From an uncultured Nitrospira sp. (GTDB lineage Bacteria > Nitrospirota > Nitrospiria > Nitrospirales > UBA8639): DNA of 50,135 nucleotides. The notes beneath the pieces were generated by a model. That model worked only from the letters and a program-made list of their open reading frames with translations. It was not told the DNA's origin and ran no database searches. Positions 18,629-27,182 of this stretch are shown here, one piece after another (the first letter of the stretch is position 1; the number at the start of each line of letters is the position of its first letter). Both the position numbers and the translations under genes were made by a program. The stretch spans positions 1 through 50,135 of the forward strand of contig CABVRQ010000024.1 in the NCBI GenBank assembly GCA_902500695.1, read 5' to 3'.

Positions 18629-20398
18629 TTACTGCACAATAGGCTGTGGTGAAGAAATGGGCGAATTTGCCGCAGCAGTTCGAATAACTGCGGATCCACC
18701 GGGCAACACTCCTAAATGGGGCAGGACTCGCTCTGCGACCTTTCGAAAGACCGGAGCTGCAATTTCTCCCCCCCAGTTCCCAATCGTCGGCTCATCAATG
18801 ACGACTAACATGGCAAGACGTGGGCGCTCGACTGGTGCAAATCCGACAAACGAGGCAATCACTTGTGAAGAAGAGTACGACCCAGTTTTCGGGTCAATTT
18901 TTTGAGCGGTCCCCGTTTTTCCCGCAGCTCGATATCCGGCAAGCCTGGCACGCTTGCCTGTTCCGACCTCTACGGCCGTTTCGAGAATCCGGGTTAACGT
19001 ACCGGTTGTTTCAAGGGAGACGGGTCGCCGTTTGGGTTGCGGATCCTTGGTCAGGACGGCCTGCCCGTGGGAGTCCAGAATCGAAGAGACAACGTACGGC
19101 GTCATCAACCAACCACCATTGGCCACCACTGACATGGCCGTGACCATTTGAATCGGTGTGACGGCGATTTCCTGACCCATGGCTATTGAAGAGAGGCTTC
19201 GACCACTCCATTTGTTGGGCTCTCGGAGAATCCCCGATGATTCTCCCGGAAGATCAATTTCGGTTTTTTCTCCAAATCCAAACGCTTTCAAATACTGAAA
19301 TACCCGGTCTTGCCCTAATTCCATTGCCACTTTGATCGCACCCACATTACTCGATTGCGCCAGCGCTTCGGAAAACGTCATCCAACTGGTTTTTGCGGGA
19401 TCATGAACAATAGTCCCCGCGACCGACATCTTTCCGTCACCACCATAAATTAACGTGTCTGGAGACATCACCCGCTCTTCAAGCGCCGCCGCTGCCACCA
19501 CAATTTTCAACGTTGAGCCCGGTTCATAGGCATCCGTCACCACTCGATTTCGCCAATCCTGAGTGGAAAACTGCCCTAAGTGATTGGGGTCAAAGGTCGG
19601 ATGAAGTGCCCACGCCAAAATCGCTCCGGTTAAGGGATCCATGATCACAATGCTTCCAGACTTCGCGCCGCTTTGCTTTAAGGCTTGCGCCAACTCCGCC
19701 TCCGCAATAAATTGGACAACCTCATCAATGGTCAAAGTGAGATGGTACCCAGTCGACAAGGGTAGGGAATCATGACTAGGGGGTGAAGCAAGCTTTCTGC
19801 CCAACGCGTCCCGTTGGTATTTCACCAGGTTTTTTTCACCCCGTAGATAGGACTCATATTGAAGTTCCACCCCTTCTAATCCCTGGCTATCAATTCCGGC
19901 AAACCCCACGAGATGAGAGACCAATTCTCCCTTGGGATAAAAACGGTGGGGTTCTTTGGTCAATCCCAATCCGGATATATTCAAGCCCTCCAATTCCTTG
20001 ACGACCGGTTCTGGAATATTGCGTTTCACCCAAACGTAAGGCTGATTTCGTGTGAACAGATCGCCCAATTCCTTGACCGGCATCTGCAAGATTGGCGCTA
20101 ATGACCGGGCAACTCGTTGTGGATCATTCAAGGACGGTGGCCTCACATACAATGAGGCCACTTCCACATTGAGAGCCAGTGGATGACCTTGGCGGTCAAC
20201 AATCACCCCTCGATCTGGCTGAACCACCACGGTCTTTTCGTGCTGCTGCTGTGCCTGATGAGCCCCCACGTCCGCTTGAAGTACCTGGAGGTAAAACAGT
20301 CGACAACCAATAAGCGCAAACCCGCAAAGGAGCCCCAAACAAACAATGCCACTTCGGATTCGACAGACGGGATGAATGTCCAGTGATGGAGTTTTCAC
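18629..20398 (-). CDS. ftsI: septal peptidoglycan transpeptidase FtsI (PBP3)
   Basis: This class B penicillin-binding protein cross-links septal wall strands. The 589-residue protein has one N-terminal membrane helix (about 17-36), the dimerisation/pedestal region starting RGVIVDRQGHPLA, and the transpeptidase domain with SxxK as GSTLK near 293, SxN as SSN near 349, and KTG as AAGKTGTAQK near 490. No PASTA repeat is present. The ATG overlaps the ftsL stop as ATGA, so coupling is likely. FtsW, its glycosyltransferase partner, lies in the same operon. Confidence 0.97.
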   Translation of the reverse strand: MKTPSLDIHPVCRIRSGIVCLGLLCGFALIGCRLFYLQVLQADVGAHQAQQQHEKTVVVQPDRGVIVDRQGHPLALNVEVASLYVRPPSLNDPQRVARSLAPILQMPVKELGDLFTRNQPYVWVKRNIPEPVVKELEGLNISGLGLTKEPHRFYPKGELVSHLVGFAGIDSQGLEGVELQYESYLRGEKNLVKYQRDALGRKLASPPSHDSLPLSTGYHLTLTIDEVVQFIAEAELAQALKQSGAKSGSIVIMDPLTGAILAWALHPTFDPNHLGQFSTQDWRNRVVTDAYEPGSTLKIVVAAAALEERVMSPDTLIYGGDGKMSVAGTIVHDPAKTSWMTFSEALAQSSNVGAIKVAMELGQDRVFQYLKAFGFGEKTEIDLPGESSGILREPNKWSGRSLSSIAMGQEIAVTPIQMVTAMSVVANGGWLMTPYVVSSILDSHGQAVLTKDPQPKRRPVSLETTGTLTRILETAVEVGTGKRARLAGYRAAGKTGTAQKIDPKTGSYSSSQVIASFVGFAPVERPRLAMLVVIDEPTIGNWGGEIAAPVFRKVAERVLPHLGVLPGGSAVIRTAAANSPISSPQPIVQ

Positions 20399-20742
20399 GG
20401 AAGGCTCACGATGGTATCGGAAAATTCACGTACTAAACGAACAGGAAAATTTTCACCAGATTCAGACTGGGGTAACGTATCCAGAGAGACCATCACGATC
20501 TGCCCCTCGTGAGCGACGGTGAGTCCCAATTGACTTTGCGCCCGTTGAGCAACTCGTTGCGGATCCGTTAACTGTGACAGCCGAACCTGCAAGCCTTCCT
20601 GTTGTTTTTTGAATTCCGCTCGCTGAGATTCCAGCTCTTCAATGGCATACCCCAGGCGCCACATGTCTATCTTGACCCCAACATAGAGTAGACACCACAC
20701 CCCCAAAAGAATCATGACGCCCAGGAACACGGTTTTCCTCAT
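20395..20742 (-). CDS. ftsL: cell division protein FtsL
   Basis: The small bitopic protein (115 residues) has one membrane helix (about 5-24) and a periplasmic coiled coil rich in Glu, Gln and Leu, then the DPQRVAQRAQSQLGL segment common in FtsL. Sequence conservation in this family is low, so the call rests on layout and position between rsmH and ftsI. It overlaps both neighbours by four bases (ATGA), which suggests translational coupling in fixed ratio. FtsB and FtsQ are the expected partners. Confidence 0.9.
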   Translation of the reverse strand: MRKTVFLGVMILLGVWCLLYVGVKIDMWRLGYAIEELESQRAEFKKQQEGLQVRLSQLTDPQRVAQRAQSQLGLTVAHEGQIVMVSLDTLPQSESGENFPVRLVREFSDTIVSLP

Positions 20743-21653
20743 AGGGTTACTCCTTCGAGAAGGCGCTCGGCCACACGTAACTTAGCGCTTCTGGCACGAG
20801 GATTTTGTTGAATTTCCAACACACTTGGAGTCACAGGCTTCTTGACCAGCAATGCAACTCTTGGATGTTCTCTCTTCGCCATAGAACGAAACGTCTGCTT
20901 CACAATACGATCTTCTAACGAGTGAAACGCCACGACGCACACCCTTCCGCCTTCCTTCAACAGGTCGACAGCATCTCGTAGGGCCGGTTCAAGCAAATCC
21001 AATTCACGATTCACGCGTATCCGCAGCGCCTGAAAGGTTCTGGTGGCAAAATGCAAACGCCCCTTTTTGTAAGCATAGGGCAGCGCCCCTTCGAGGACAG
21101 ACACCAAGGCTTGGGTGGTTTGAATAAGACCGGCGTTTCTGGCCTGCACAATTGCACGGGCAATTCGACGGGAATACCGTTCTTCCCCATACGCAAAGAT
21201 GACATCCGCTAACTCTTTTTCCGGGAGGTAATTCACCAAATCAGCTGCGGTTACTTCCTGCGTTTGATCCATTCGCATATCCAATGGCCCCCCAAGGGAA
21301 AAACTAAATCCCCTCTCTGATTGGTCCAACTGCATAGAGGACACCCCTAAATCAAACACAACCCCGTCAACTTTCTCATAGCCAGAATTCTGAACAAAAT
21401 CTTTAATGTGGGAGAAATTCCCATGTAGTATATTTACAGACGATTCAAATTCACTTAATGTCTTTTTCGCAAGAGCAACGGCTTGATAATCACGATCCAA
21501 ACCAATAATATGAGCATTTTTACCCGTTTTTTCCAGCAATTTCAGAGACGTTCCACCCAATCCCACAGTACAATCTACATAGACCCCACCAGGAAGCGGA
21601 TTAAGCCAAAAACTAATTTCCTCGACGAGTACCGGTACATGAACATCATTCAT
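20739..21653 (-). CDS. rsmH: 16S rRNA m4C1402 methyltransferase RsmH (MraW)
   Basis: RsmH methylates N4 of C1402 in 16S rRNA using SAM. The 304-residue protein opens with HVPVLVEEISFWL, then the SAM loop YVDCTVGLGGTSLKLLE, GLDRDYQAV, VVFDLGVSSMQLDQSERGFSF in parts, and the C-terminal CVVAFHSLEDRIVKQTF with PSVLEIQQNPRARSAKLRVAER split over the end. It is the first gene of the dcw operon here; mraZ, which commonly precedes it, is absent. Confidence 0.97.
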   Translation of the reverse strand: MNDVHVPVLVEEISFWLNPLPGGVYVDCTVGLGGTSLKLLEKTGKNAHIIGLDRDYQAVALAKKTLSEFESSVNILHGNFSHIKDFVQNSGYEKVDGVVFDLGVSSMQLDQSERGFSFSLGGPLDMRMDQTQEVTAADLVNYLPEKELADVIFAYGEERYSRRIARAIVQARNAGLIQTTQALVSVLEGALPYAYKKGRLHFATRTFQALRIRVNRELDLLEPALRDAVDLLKEGGRVCVVAFHSLEDRIVKQTFRSMAKREHPRVALLVKKPVTPSVLEIQQNPRARSAKLRVAERLLEGVTL

Positions 21654-21692
21654 TCACAAATTGTTTCATTTTTACAATACATGTGGAAATCA

Positions 21693-21708
21693 TCCCACTT
21701 TCTCCCAC
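21693..21708 (-). promoter_or_regulatory. MraZ-type operator: two TGGGA repeats with 5-base spacer
   Basis: On the minus strand the sequence reads TGGGA-GAAAG-TGGGA, two direct repeats 10 bases apart. The E. coli MraZ repressor is known to bind TGGGN repeats separated by five bases near the start of the dcw operon. The site lies just downstream of the -10 box, at about +3 to +18 of the expected transcript, and about 40 bases before rsmH. Recognition of the site is direct; binding by an MraZ encoded elsewhere is inference. Confidence 0.6.
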
Positions 21709-21715
21709 ACCTGGA

Positions 21716-21743
21716 AGTATACAACCCTTGCCAATGATGTCAA
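21716..21743 (-). promoter_or_regulatory. sigma70-type promoter of the dcw operon
   Basis: The minus strand has a perfect -35 TTGACA (21743-21738), a 16-base spacer and TATACT as -10 (21721-21716). The expected start of transcription is about 60 bases before the rsmH ATG. It is among the best promoter matches in the window and is placed to drive the whole division cluster. Confidence 0.75.
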
Positions 21744-21845
21744 GCACTCAAAAAATGTTGTGAAAAGGCAGGAGCTAGGGAATAAGAAAATCAGGAGCCG
21801 CGCCCGAAATATTTGGGAACCTTAAGATAATCCCCAATGGATATT

Positions 21846-23147
21846 TTAAGGATACAACGTATAGAGCATCCTGGGGAAGGGAATCGTTTCTCGAACATGG
21901 TCTAACCCACAAATCCAGGCGACGACCCGCTCAATTCCCATTCCAAAACCAGCATGAGGAACCGTCCCATATCGTCGCAGATCTACATACCACTTAAAGG
22001 CCTCTTCAGGAAGGTCGTGGGCTTGAATTTGCTTCAGCAATTCATCTAAATCATGAATTCTTTGCCCCCCTCCAATAATTTCTCCATATCCCTCAGGCGC
22101 GAGCATATCCATACATAACGCCAAATCTGGCCTCTCTGGATCTTTAGCCATATAAAATGCTTTAGCCGCAGCCGGATACCGATGAACGATCACCGGACGA
22201 TCAAATTCTTGAGCCAAAGATGTTTCGTCATCCGCTCCGAAATCGTCACCAAATTGAATGGCGATTCCCTTTTGCTGAAGACGCATCAGGGCATCTTCGT
22301 AGGTTATTCGCGGAAAGGGCCTGGCCATGGCTTCTAATTTTGGAATATCCCGTTCTAAGATTTCCAATTCAGGTCGACGAGTATCTACGACCCGCTGAAT
22401 AACCGTGGAGACCAATTCCTCCGCCAGTTGCATGACGTCCGGCAGGTCGGCATACGCCATTTCCGGTTCAACCATCCAAAACTCCATCAGGTGTCGTCGG
22501 GTTTTTGATTTTTCAGCTCGAAAGGTTGGGCCAAAGCAGTATATTTTTCCAAATGCCGCCGCCGCCGCTTCCCCATATAATTGTCCGCTTTGCGCCAAAT
22601 AGGCTACCTGGTCAAAATATTGAGTTTGGAATAAGGTTGTGGTGCCCTCACAGGCGTTGGGGGTAAAAATCGGCGTATCAATCAAGGTAAAACCTCGATC
22701 ATCAAAAAAATTTCGACAGGTCCGAATGATTTCATGTCGAACTCGTAAAATGGCATGTTGACGTCGTGAACGCAGCCACAAATGCCGGTACTCCATCAGA
22801 AATCCGGTGCCATGTTCCTTGGGTTGGATAGGAAAGGGTTCGGCAATTTGAATAACCTGAATTTTCGACACATCCAGCTCGAATCCACCAGGCGCACGGA
22901 CATCCTTCCGTGGCTTTCCGGTAAGTACGACCGAAGATTCCTGGGTTAATTGTCCGCTCAAGGCGAATTGATCTTCCCCTACTTCTGCCTTGCTTAGGAT
23001 GGCCTGAAGATCTCCCGTGCCATCCCGCAGCATCAAAAAGCTTAATTTTCCGCTTGAACGGCGGTTGCGGATCCATCCCTTGATGGTAATATCCTGCCCT
23101 TCAAACCTTGCAATGTGTTCAACCGACACGACCGGCAGTTCTGACAT
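21846..23147 (-). CDS. asnS: asparaginyl-tRNA synthetase
   Basis: This class IIb synthetase charges tRNA-Asn. The 433-residue protein has an N-terminal OB fold anticodon domain (ITIKGWIRNRRSSGKLSFLMLRDG, quoted by its GWIRNRR core), motif 2 as GPTFRAEKSKTRRHLMEFWMVEPE in two parts, and motif 3 as GFGMGIERVVAWICGLDHVRE. The HLMEFWMVEPEMA phrase fits AsnRS better than AspRS, which would show a different motif around the flipping loop. AGAGGAG precedes the ATG. It is upstream of the dcw promoter on the same strand and diverges from the rhodanese gene. Confidence 0.93.
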   Translation of the reverse strand: MSELPVVSVEHIARFEGQDITIKGWIRNRRSSGKLSFLMLRDGTGDLQAILSKAEVGEDQFALSGQLTQESSVVLTGKPRKDVRAPGGFELDVSKIQVIQIAEPFPIQPKEHGTGFLMEYRHLWLRSRRQHAILRVRHEIIRTCRNFFDDRGFTLIDTPIFTPNACEGTTTLFQTQYFDQVAYLAQSGQLYGEAAAAAFGKIYCFGPTFRAEKSKTRRHLMEFWMVEPEMAYADLPDVMQLAEELVSTVIQRVVDTRRPELEILERDIPKLEAMARPFPRITYEDALMRLQQKGIAIQFGDDFGADDETSLAQEFDRPVIVHRYPAAAKAFYMAKDPERPDLALCMDMLAPEGYGEIIGGGQRIHDLDELLKQIQAHDLPEEAFKWYVDLRRYGTVPHAGFGMGIERVVAWICGLDHVRETIPFPRMLYTLYP

Positions 23148-23180
23148 TATTCTGCTCCTCTCACTCGCTGGAAGAAGGAA

Positions 23181-23210
23181 TTGACACCCCGAAAATTCAG
23201 CCGCTATGAT
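23181..23210 (+). promoter_or_regulatory. sigma70-type promoter for the rhodanese gene
   Basis: TTGACA at 23181-23186, an 18-base spacer and TATGAT at 23205-23210 lie about 48 bases before the rhodanese start. AAGGAGG at 23243-23249 is a near-ideal ribosome site eight bases before the ATG. The promoter also lies in the short divergent region before asnS. Confidence 0.7.
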
Positions 23211-23257
23211 AATTCGACTACAAGGAGTTACTTAAGAAACGTAAGGAGGCTTTCAAT

Positions 23258-23578
23258 ATGAGTTACACCATCACCGTCCGCGACTTAAAAGCGCGTATGG
23301 ATAAAGGCGATCAGATATTTTTATTGGATGTTCGGGAACCCCATGAATACTCCATGGCGAAAATAGAAGGGTCCGTTCTGATTCCCTTGGGCCAGGTTCC
23401 TCATTCCCTGAAACAATTGGACCCGAGTGCTGAAATTGTCGCGTACTGCCATAAAGGAATGCGGAGTGCCGATGCCGTAGGATTTCTTTTGCAACAGGGA
23501 TTTTCGAATGTCAAAAACCTGATTGGAGGAATTGAAGCCTGGTCCATTGAGATCGATCAATCCGTTCCCAGGTATTAG
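23258..23578 (+). CDS. single-domain rhodanese-like sulfurtransferase
   Basis: The 106-residue protein is one rhodanese domain: LLDVREPHEYSMAKIEGSVLIPLG, seen as the DVREPHEY and GSVLIPLG blocks, and the active loop YCHKGMRS with the catalytic cysteine near residue 66. The C-terminal GGIEAW is typical of the GlpE/PspE-like class. It probably carries persulfide sulfur in the cytoplasm, since no signal peptide is present. It is the only plus-strand gene in the first 41 kb and is convergent with the epimerase gene. Confidence 0.92.
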   Translation: MSYTITVRDLKARMDKGDQIFLLDVREPHEYSMAKIEGSVLIPLGQVPHSLKQLDPSAEIVAYCHKGMRSADAVGFLLQQGFSNVKNLIGGIEAWSIEIDQSVPRY

Positions 23579-23580
23579 CC

Positions 23581-23604
23581 GATGATTGAACAGGAATAAT
23601 CATC
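23581..23604. terminator. hairpin between convergent genes
   Basis: GATGATT and AATCATC form a perfect 7-bp stem with a 10-base loop directly after the rhodanese stop, in the 50-bp convergent gap. There is no clear T run on either strand, so it may be a weak or Rho-assisted terminator. Confidence 0.3.
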
Positions 23605-23628
23605 CTCCAACTACGCGCACCTAAGAAA

Positions 23629-24558
23629 TTACTTTTCTGTTCCTCGGAAATAATCGACTGTCCGGGTAAGCCCTTCCTGCAATGTCACCTGAGGATCCCA
23701 GCCAAATACCTCTCGGAGTTTTGTCACATCCAACACACTTCGGAATTGCTCACCTTTCTTTGCCGCTCCATATAGGTCTTTGCATTGACACTTCGTTAAA
23801 TTTTTAATAATTCCATAGCAGTCGTTAATAGTCGTCTCCTGCCCAGTTCCCACATTAAATACTCCCTGAACATCTTCTCCCAAGGTCACCAAGATCGCTT
23901 CCACCACATCATCCACATAGACAAAATCTCTTGTCTGCTTCCCAGTGCCATTGACAATCGGTTGACCACCATCCAGCATCTGCTTTGAGAAAATAGCCAC
24001 AACTCCTGCCTCCCCCTCAGAGTCCTGCCTGGGTCCATAGACATTCGCAAAACGAAGCGCCACATACCGAAGTCCGGTAGCATTGGTGTAATAGGCTAGA
24101 TACTTTTCCCCAGCGAGCTTACTAATTCCATAAGGAGAAAGAGGTTCCATTCTGTGTGACTCTGCGGCCGGGAATACTTCCTGTTCTCCATAGACCACGC
24201 CACCCGACGACGCAAATGTCACCTTTCGCACACCCTGCTTCACGGCATGCTCTAAAACATTGATGGTCCCTAAAATATTAACTTGCGCATCAAACCCCGG
24301 ATCCTCCGTGGAATGGCGAACACTCATTTGCGCGGCCAGATGGACCACAATAAGGGGACGCTCATTTCGAAATACCCGCTCAATCCGTTTACTCTGGATA
24401 TCCATTTTGTAAAATTGGGCTTTTTTATTGACATTTTTTCTTTTCCCTGTGGAGAGGTTATCAACAACAATGACCTCATTGCCTTCCTGAATCAACCGGT
24501 CAACTAGATGTGATCCAATGAATCCAGCTCCACCGGTCACCAGAATTTTTGTAGACAT
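23629..24558 (-). CDS. NAD-dependent epimerase/dehydratase (UDP-glucose 4-epimerase-like)
   Basis: This extended short-chain dehydrogenase of 309 residues has the Rossmann loop VTGGAGFIGSHLVDRL at its N terminus, VVDNLSTGKRKNVN, HLAAQMSVRHSTEDP, and the catalytic YxxxK as YGISKLAGEK with the upstream serine in ASSGGVVYGE. The style fits GalE-like UDP-sugar 4-epimerases or related dehydratases that feed surface polysaccharides. The exact sugar cannot be told from sequence alone. It is the last gene of the xse-tlyA strand, about 70 bp after tlyA. Confidence 0.85.
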   Translation of the reverse strand: MSTKILVTGGAGFIGSHLVDRLIQEGNEVIVVDNLSTGKRKNVNKKAQFYKMDIQSKRIERVFRNERPLIVVHLAAQMSVRHSTEDPGFDAQVNILGTINVLEHAVKQGVRKVTFASSGGVVYGEQEVFPAAESHRMEPLSPYGISKLAGEKYLAYYTNATGLRYVALRFANVYGPRQDSEGEAGVVAIFSKQMLDGGQPIVNGTGKQTRDFVYVDDVVEAILVTLGEDVQGVFNVGTGQETTINDCYGIIKNLTKCQCKDLYGAAKKGEQFRSVLDVTKLREVFGWDPQVTLQEGLTRTVDYFRGTEK

Positions 24559-24629
24559 GCCCGGCTTTCTCCTTTTACATGATTAGGTTAGGGGGCTACT
24601 GCGAGCAATTGGCTTGCTTCCTTTAGTAC

Positions 24630-25406
24630 TCAACTTCCCGTTTTTTTCATTCCCACCAGCATTTCTTTGTTTCCTTTTTTCCCCAACAGCGTCGAATCCA
24701 TGACACCAATGACATCAAGACAAAGGCTACGGGCATAATCTACAAAACCATCCCTCACCTGCTCACGCAATCGTTCATCACGGACAATGCCTCCTTTTCC
24801 GACTTGTCCTTTCCCAACTTCAAACTGCGGCTTGACCAATGCAACAAGATACGCCTGGTCACGCAGGACAGGCAAAATCACTGGCAATACCAAGCGAAGG
24901 GAAATAAACGAAACATCGATTACCGCCAAATCAACCGGCTCAGGAATATCTTGGGGACAGAGATGACGGATATTACAACGGTCCATGACCACGACACGAG
25001 GATCCGTTCTCAGCCTCCAATCCAATTGTCCATACCCCACGTCAATGGCGTAGACTCGATTGGCGCCACGTTGCAGCACACAATCGGTAAACCCACCAGT
25101 GGAGGCACCAACATCCATAACCACAAATCCTGAACAGGAAATTAAAAACGCGTCTAAGGCTGGTGCCAGCTTTTCACCTGCTCGGCTGGCATAGGCATAT
25201 TCCGGCTTCGTCACTTCCAGCGAAACAGTTGTCGCAACCTGTTTTCCTGGCTTATCAATAAGTACTCCATCGACTTTCACTCGACCCGCAAGGATAAGGC
25301 GACAGGCCTGCTCCCTGCTTGAGACCAACTCATGATTCAGGACAAGGGAGTCCAGTCGTTCTTTTGAGGATTTCCGGGAATGGGCTGATGGCTGAACAGC
25401 CTTCAT
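24630..25406 (-). CDS. tlyA: TlyA family rRNA (2'-O) methyltransferase / hemolysin-like
   Basis: The protein of 258 residues has an N-terminal S4 RNA-binding domain (LDSLVLNHELVSSREQACRLILAGRVKVDG, visible as SREQACRLILAGRVKVDG) and a C-terminal FtsJ-like SAM domain with VMDVGASTGGFTDCVLQRGA. Catalytic residues expected in the K-D-K-E set are visible: SRAGEKL, VIDVSFISL and VKPQFEVGKG. TlyA enzymes modify 16S and 23S rRNA. It lies after xseB, a common order (xseA-xseB-...-tlyA). Confidence 0.93.
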   Translation of the reverse strand: MKAVQPSAHSRKSSKERLDSLVLNHELVSSREQACRLILAGRVKVDGVLIDKPGKQVATTVSLEVTKPEYAYASRAGEKLAPALDAFLISCSGFVVMDVGASTGGFTDCVLQRGANRVYAIDVGYGQLDWRLRTDPRVVVMDRCNIRHLCPQDIPEPVDLAVIDVSFISLRLVLPVILPVLRDQAYLVALVKPQFEVGKGQVGKGGIVRDERLREQVRDGFVDYARSLCLDVIGVMDSTLLGKKGNKEMLVGMKKTGS

Positions 25407-25472
25407 AAGTTCATGTCCACGAAGCAGACAATGTGAAGATTACCGATTGAAAGAGATAATAGTGAAGGAAAT

Positions 25473-25718
25473 CTAGGATTCTGGCAAATTAGAATCCTCA
25501 ATGGAAAAAGCCTGTATACGCTTTCTTCCGTCCTTGTCCTGTACAAGAATCTCCACTTTGCGTTCTGCATCATCCAGCATTTTTAGGCAGGTTTTTGAGA
25601 GCTTGACTCCTTCCTCAAAAATCCTCAAGGACTCATCCAAGGAAAGCTCCCCTCGCTCCAACTCGGCCACAATCGTTTCCAAGCGGGACAAGGCTTTTTC
25701 AAATTTTAGTACAGCCAT
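25473..25718 (-). CDS. xseB: exodeoxyribonuclease VII small subunit
   Basis: The 81-residue protein has the XseB signature: FEKALSRLETIVAELERGELSLDESL followed by FEEGVKLSKTCLKMLDDAERKV, a helical coiled coil (quoted in parts as ELERGELSLDESL and FEEGVKL). It binds XseA to make exonuclease VII. It lies 111 bp after xseA and has its own promoter candidate between the genes. Confidence 0.95.
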   Translation of the reverse strand: MAVLKFEKALSRLETIVAELERGELSLDESLRIFEEGVKLSKTCLKMLDDAERKVEILVQDKDGRKRIQAFSIEDSNLPES

Positions 25719-25790
25719 GAATGTTGTCCGAAGAGGATCAGTGATTCGATTCTATAGTATGATGGACCAAGATCTATTAATCTGGCATGT

Positions 25791-25818
25791 ATTATAGCCA
25801 TGCCGGAACCTGAAGCAA
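25791..25818 (-). promoter_or_regulatory. promoter candidate for xseB-tlyA with overlapping inverted repeat
   Basis: On the minus strand TTGCTT (25818-25813), 16 bases and a perfect TATAAT (25796-25791) precede xseB by about 70 bases. The -10 is embedded in GGCATG-N9-CATGCC (25784-25804), a 6-bp inverted repeat that could be an operator. The -35 is only a partial match. Confidence 0.45.
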
Positions 25819-25829
25819 AAGGGAATTCC

Positions 25830-27173
25830 TTAGGTTGAATGATGGGTACGCTGTACCAGACAAATCAATTCACCCTCATGAAGTCTAGTGCGCACTGACT
25901 CTCCCACAGAGACTTCAGTCGATTTCTTCACGACTTTTCCACTTTGCTGATTATGAACAATGCTATATCCCCGCCCTAAGACCGCAAGGGGACTTAATTG
26001 ATTCAGCTGAGACATCCACAATTCTGATTGATGGCGTTTATGAAGAATGCACCCCGACATTCCTCGAACAAGGCGAATGCCACGGTCAATTAACGCCAGT
26101 TGCTGTCGACGAATGTCAATCAGGGGATTTCTCTCCCAAATCGTGGACTGATGCCTCAGCAACCGCACCTGAAGATTCCGGCACCAGTACTCCATTTTTA
26201 CATAAAGTTGCCGTTCTAATTCATCCACCCGTTGCACGAATTGTCCAAGCACGAGTCTAGGCTCAGGCAATCGTCCGGTCAATTCCTGAACTTGCCCTCT
26301 CCACGCCACACACAAACTCCTCAAAGACCGTTCCAGCCCTATTTGTTGATGCCCCAAATGATGCCTAACCGTTGAACAATCCGGAACCACCAATTCTGCC
26401 GCGGCAGAAGGAGTGGGAGCCCGATAATCAGCGGCTAAATCCGCAAGCGTCACATCGGATTCATGACCAACAGCGGACACCACCGGAATCCTGGAAGAGG
26501 CGATCGCTCTCACCACAATTTCTTCGTTAAAAGCCCAGAGGTCCTCTAACGATCCTCCACCACGCCCGACAATTAACACATCCGATTCGCCAATTTGGTT
26601 GAGCGTTCCAATAGCCTTAGCGATTTGTCCGGCAGCTTCATCCCCTTGCACAGAAACAGGAGCAATCAGAATCTGTGCCAGAGGCCAACGTCGATGAATG
26701 ATGGTCAGCAAATCATGGATTGCCGCACCGGAAGGTGACGTCACCAGACCAATCCGTTGCGGATAAAGAGGAAGGACCTTTTTTCCTGAAGGCTCAAAAA
26801 ATCCTTCGGCTTCCAACTTTGCTTTCAGTTGAACAAAAGCTAGTTGCAGCGCACCAATGCCCTTGGGCTCAATCGCTTCCAAGAGTAATTGATAGTCTCC
26901 TCGCGGTTCATACACCGAAAGGCGACCAAACACAAAGACCTCCAAACCATCCTGAAGCGCAAATTTCAGGCGTTCGACTTGACTGCGAAAGAGCACAGCT
27001 CTGATCTGACTCGATTGGTCCTTCAGGGTAAAATACCGGTGTCCCGAAGAGGGGCATCGAAGATTAGAAATTTCCCCTTCCACCCAGAGTGGGGGGAAAT
27101 TTTTCTCGAACGTTGAACGAATCTGTCGGGTGAGAGTCGAAACGGTCAGTACTGAAGGGACAAGCCCTGACAC
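25830..27173 (-). CDS. xseA: exodeoxyribonuclease VII large subunit
   Basis: The 447-residue protein has the N-terminal OB fold (PPLWVEGEISNLRCPSSGHRYFTLKD, seen as VEGEISN and GHRYFTLKD), the catalytic-core motifs RIGLVTSPSGAAIHDL and IVGRGGGSLEDLWAFNEE, VSAVGHESDVTLADLAADYRAPTPSAAAE in parts, a coiled-coil region, and the C-terminal PLAVLGRGYSIV. Exonuclease VII degrades single-stranded DNA from both ends. It is 9 bp after ymdB. Confidence 0.97.
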   Translation of the reverse strand: MSGLVPSVLTVSTLTRQIRSTFEKNFPPLWVEGEISNLRCPSSGHRYFTLKDQSSQIRAVLFRSQVERLKFALQDGLEVFVFGRLSVYEPRGDYQLLLEAIEPKGIGALQLAFVQLKAKLEAEGFFEPSGKKVLPLYPQRIGLVTSPSGAAIHDLLTIIHRRWPLAQILIAPVSVQGDEAAGQIAKAIGTLNQIGESDVLIVGRGGGSLEDLWAFNEEIVVRAIASSRIPVVSAVGHESDVTLADLAADYRAPTPSAAAELVVPDCSTVRHHLGHQQIGLERSLRSLCVAWRGQVQELTGRLPEPRLVLGQFVQRVDELERQLYVKMEYWCRNLQVRLLRHQSTIWERNPLIDIRRQQLALIDRGIRLVRGMSGCILHKRHQSELWMSQLNQLSPLAVLGRGYSIVHNQQSGKVVKKSTEVSVGESVRTRLHEGELICLVQRTHHST

Positions 27174-27182
27174 GGAGATACG

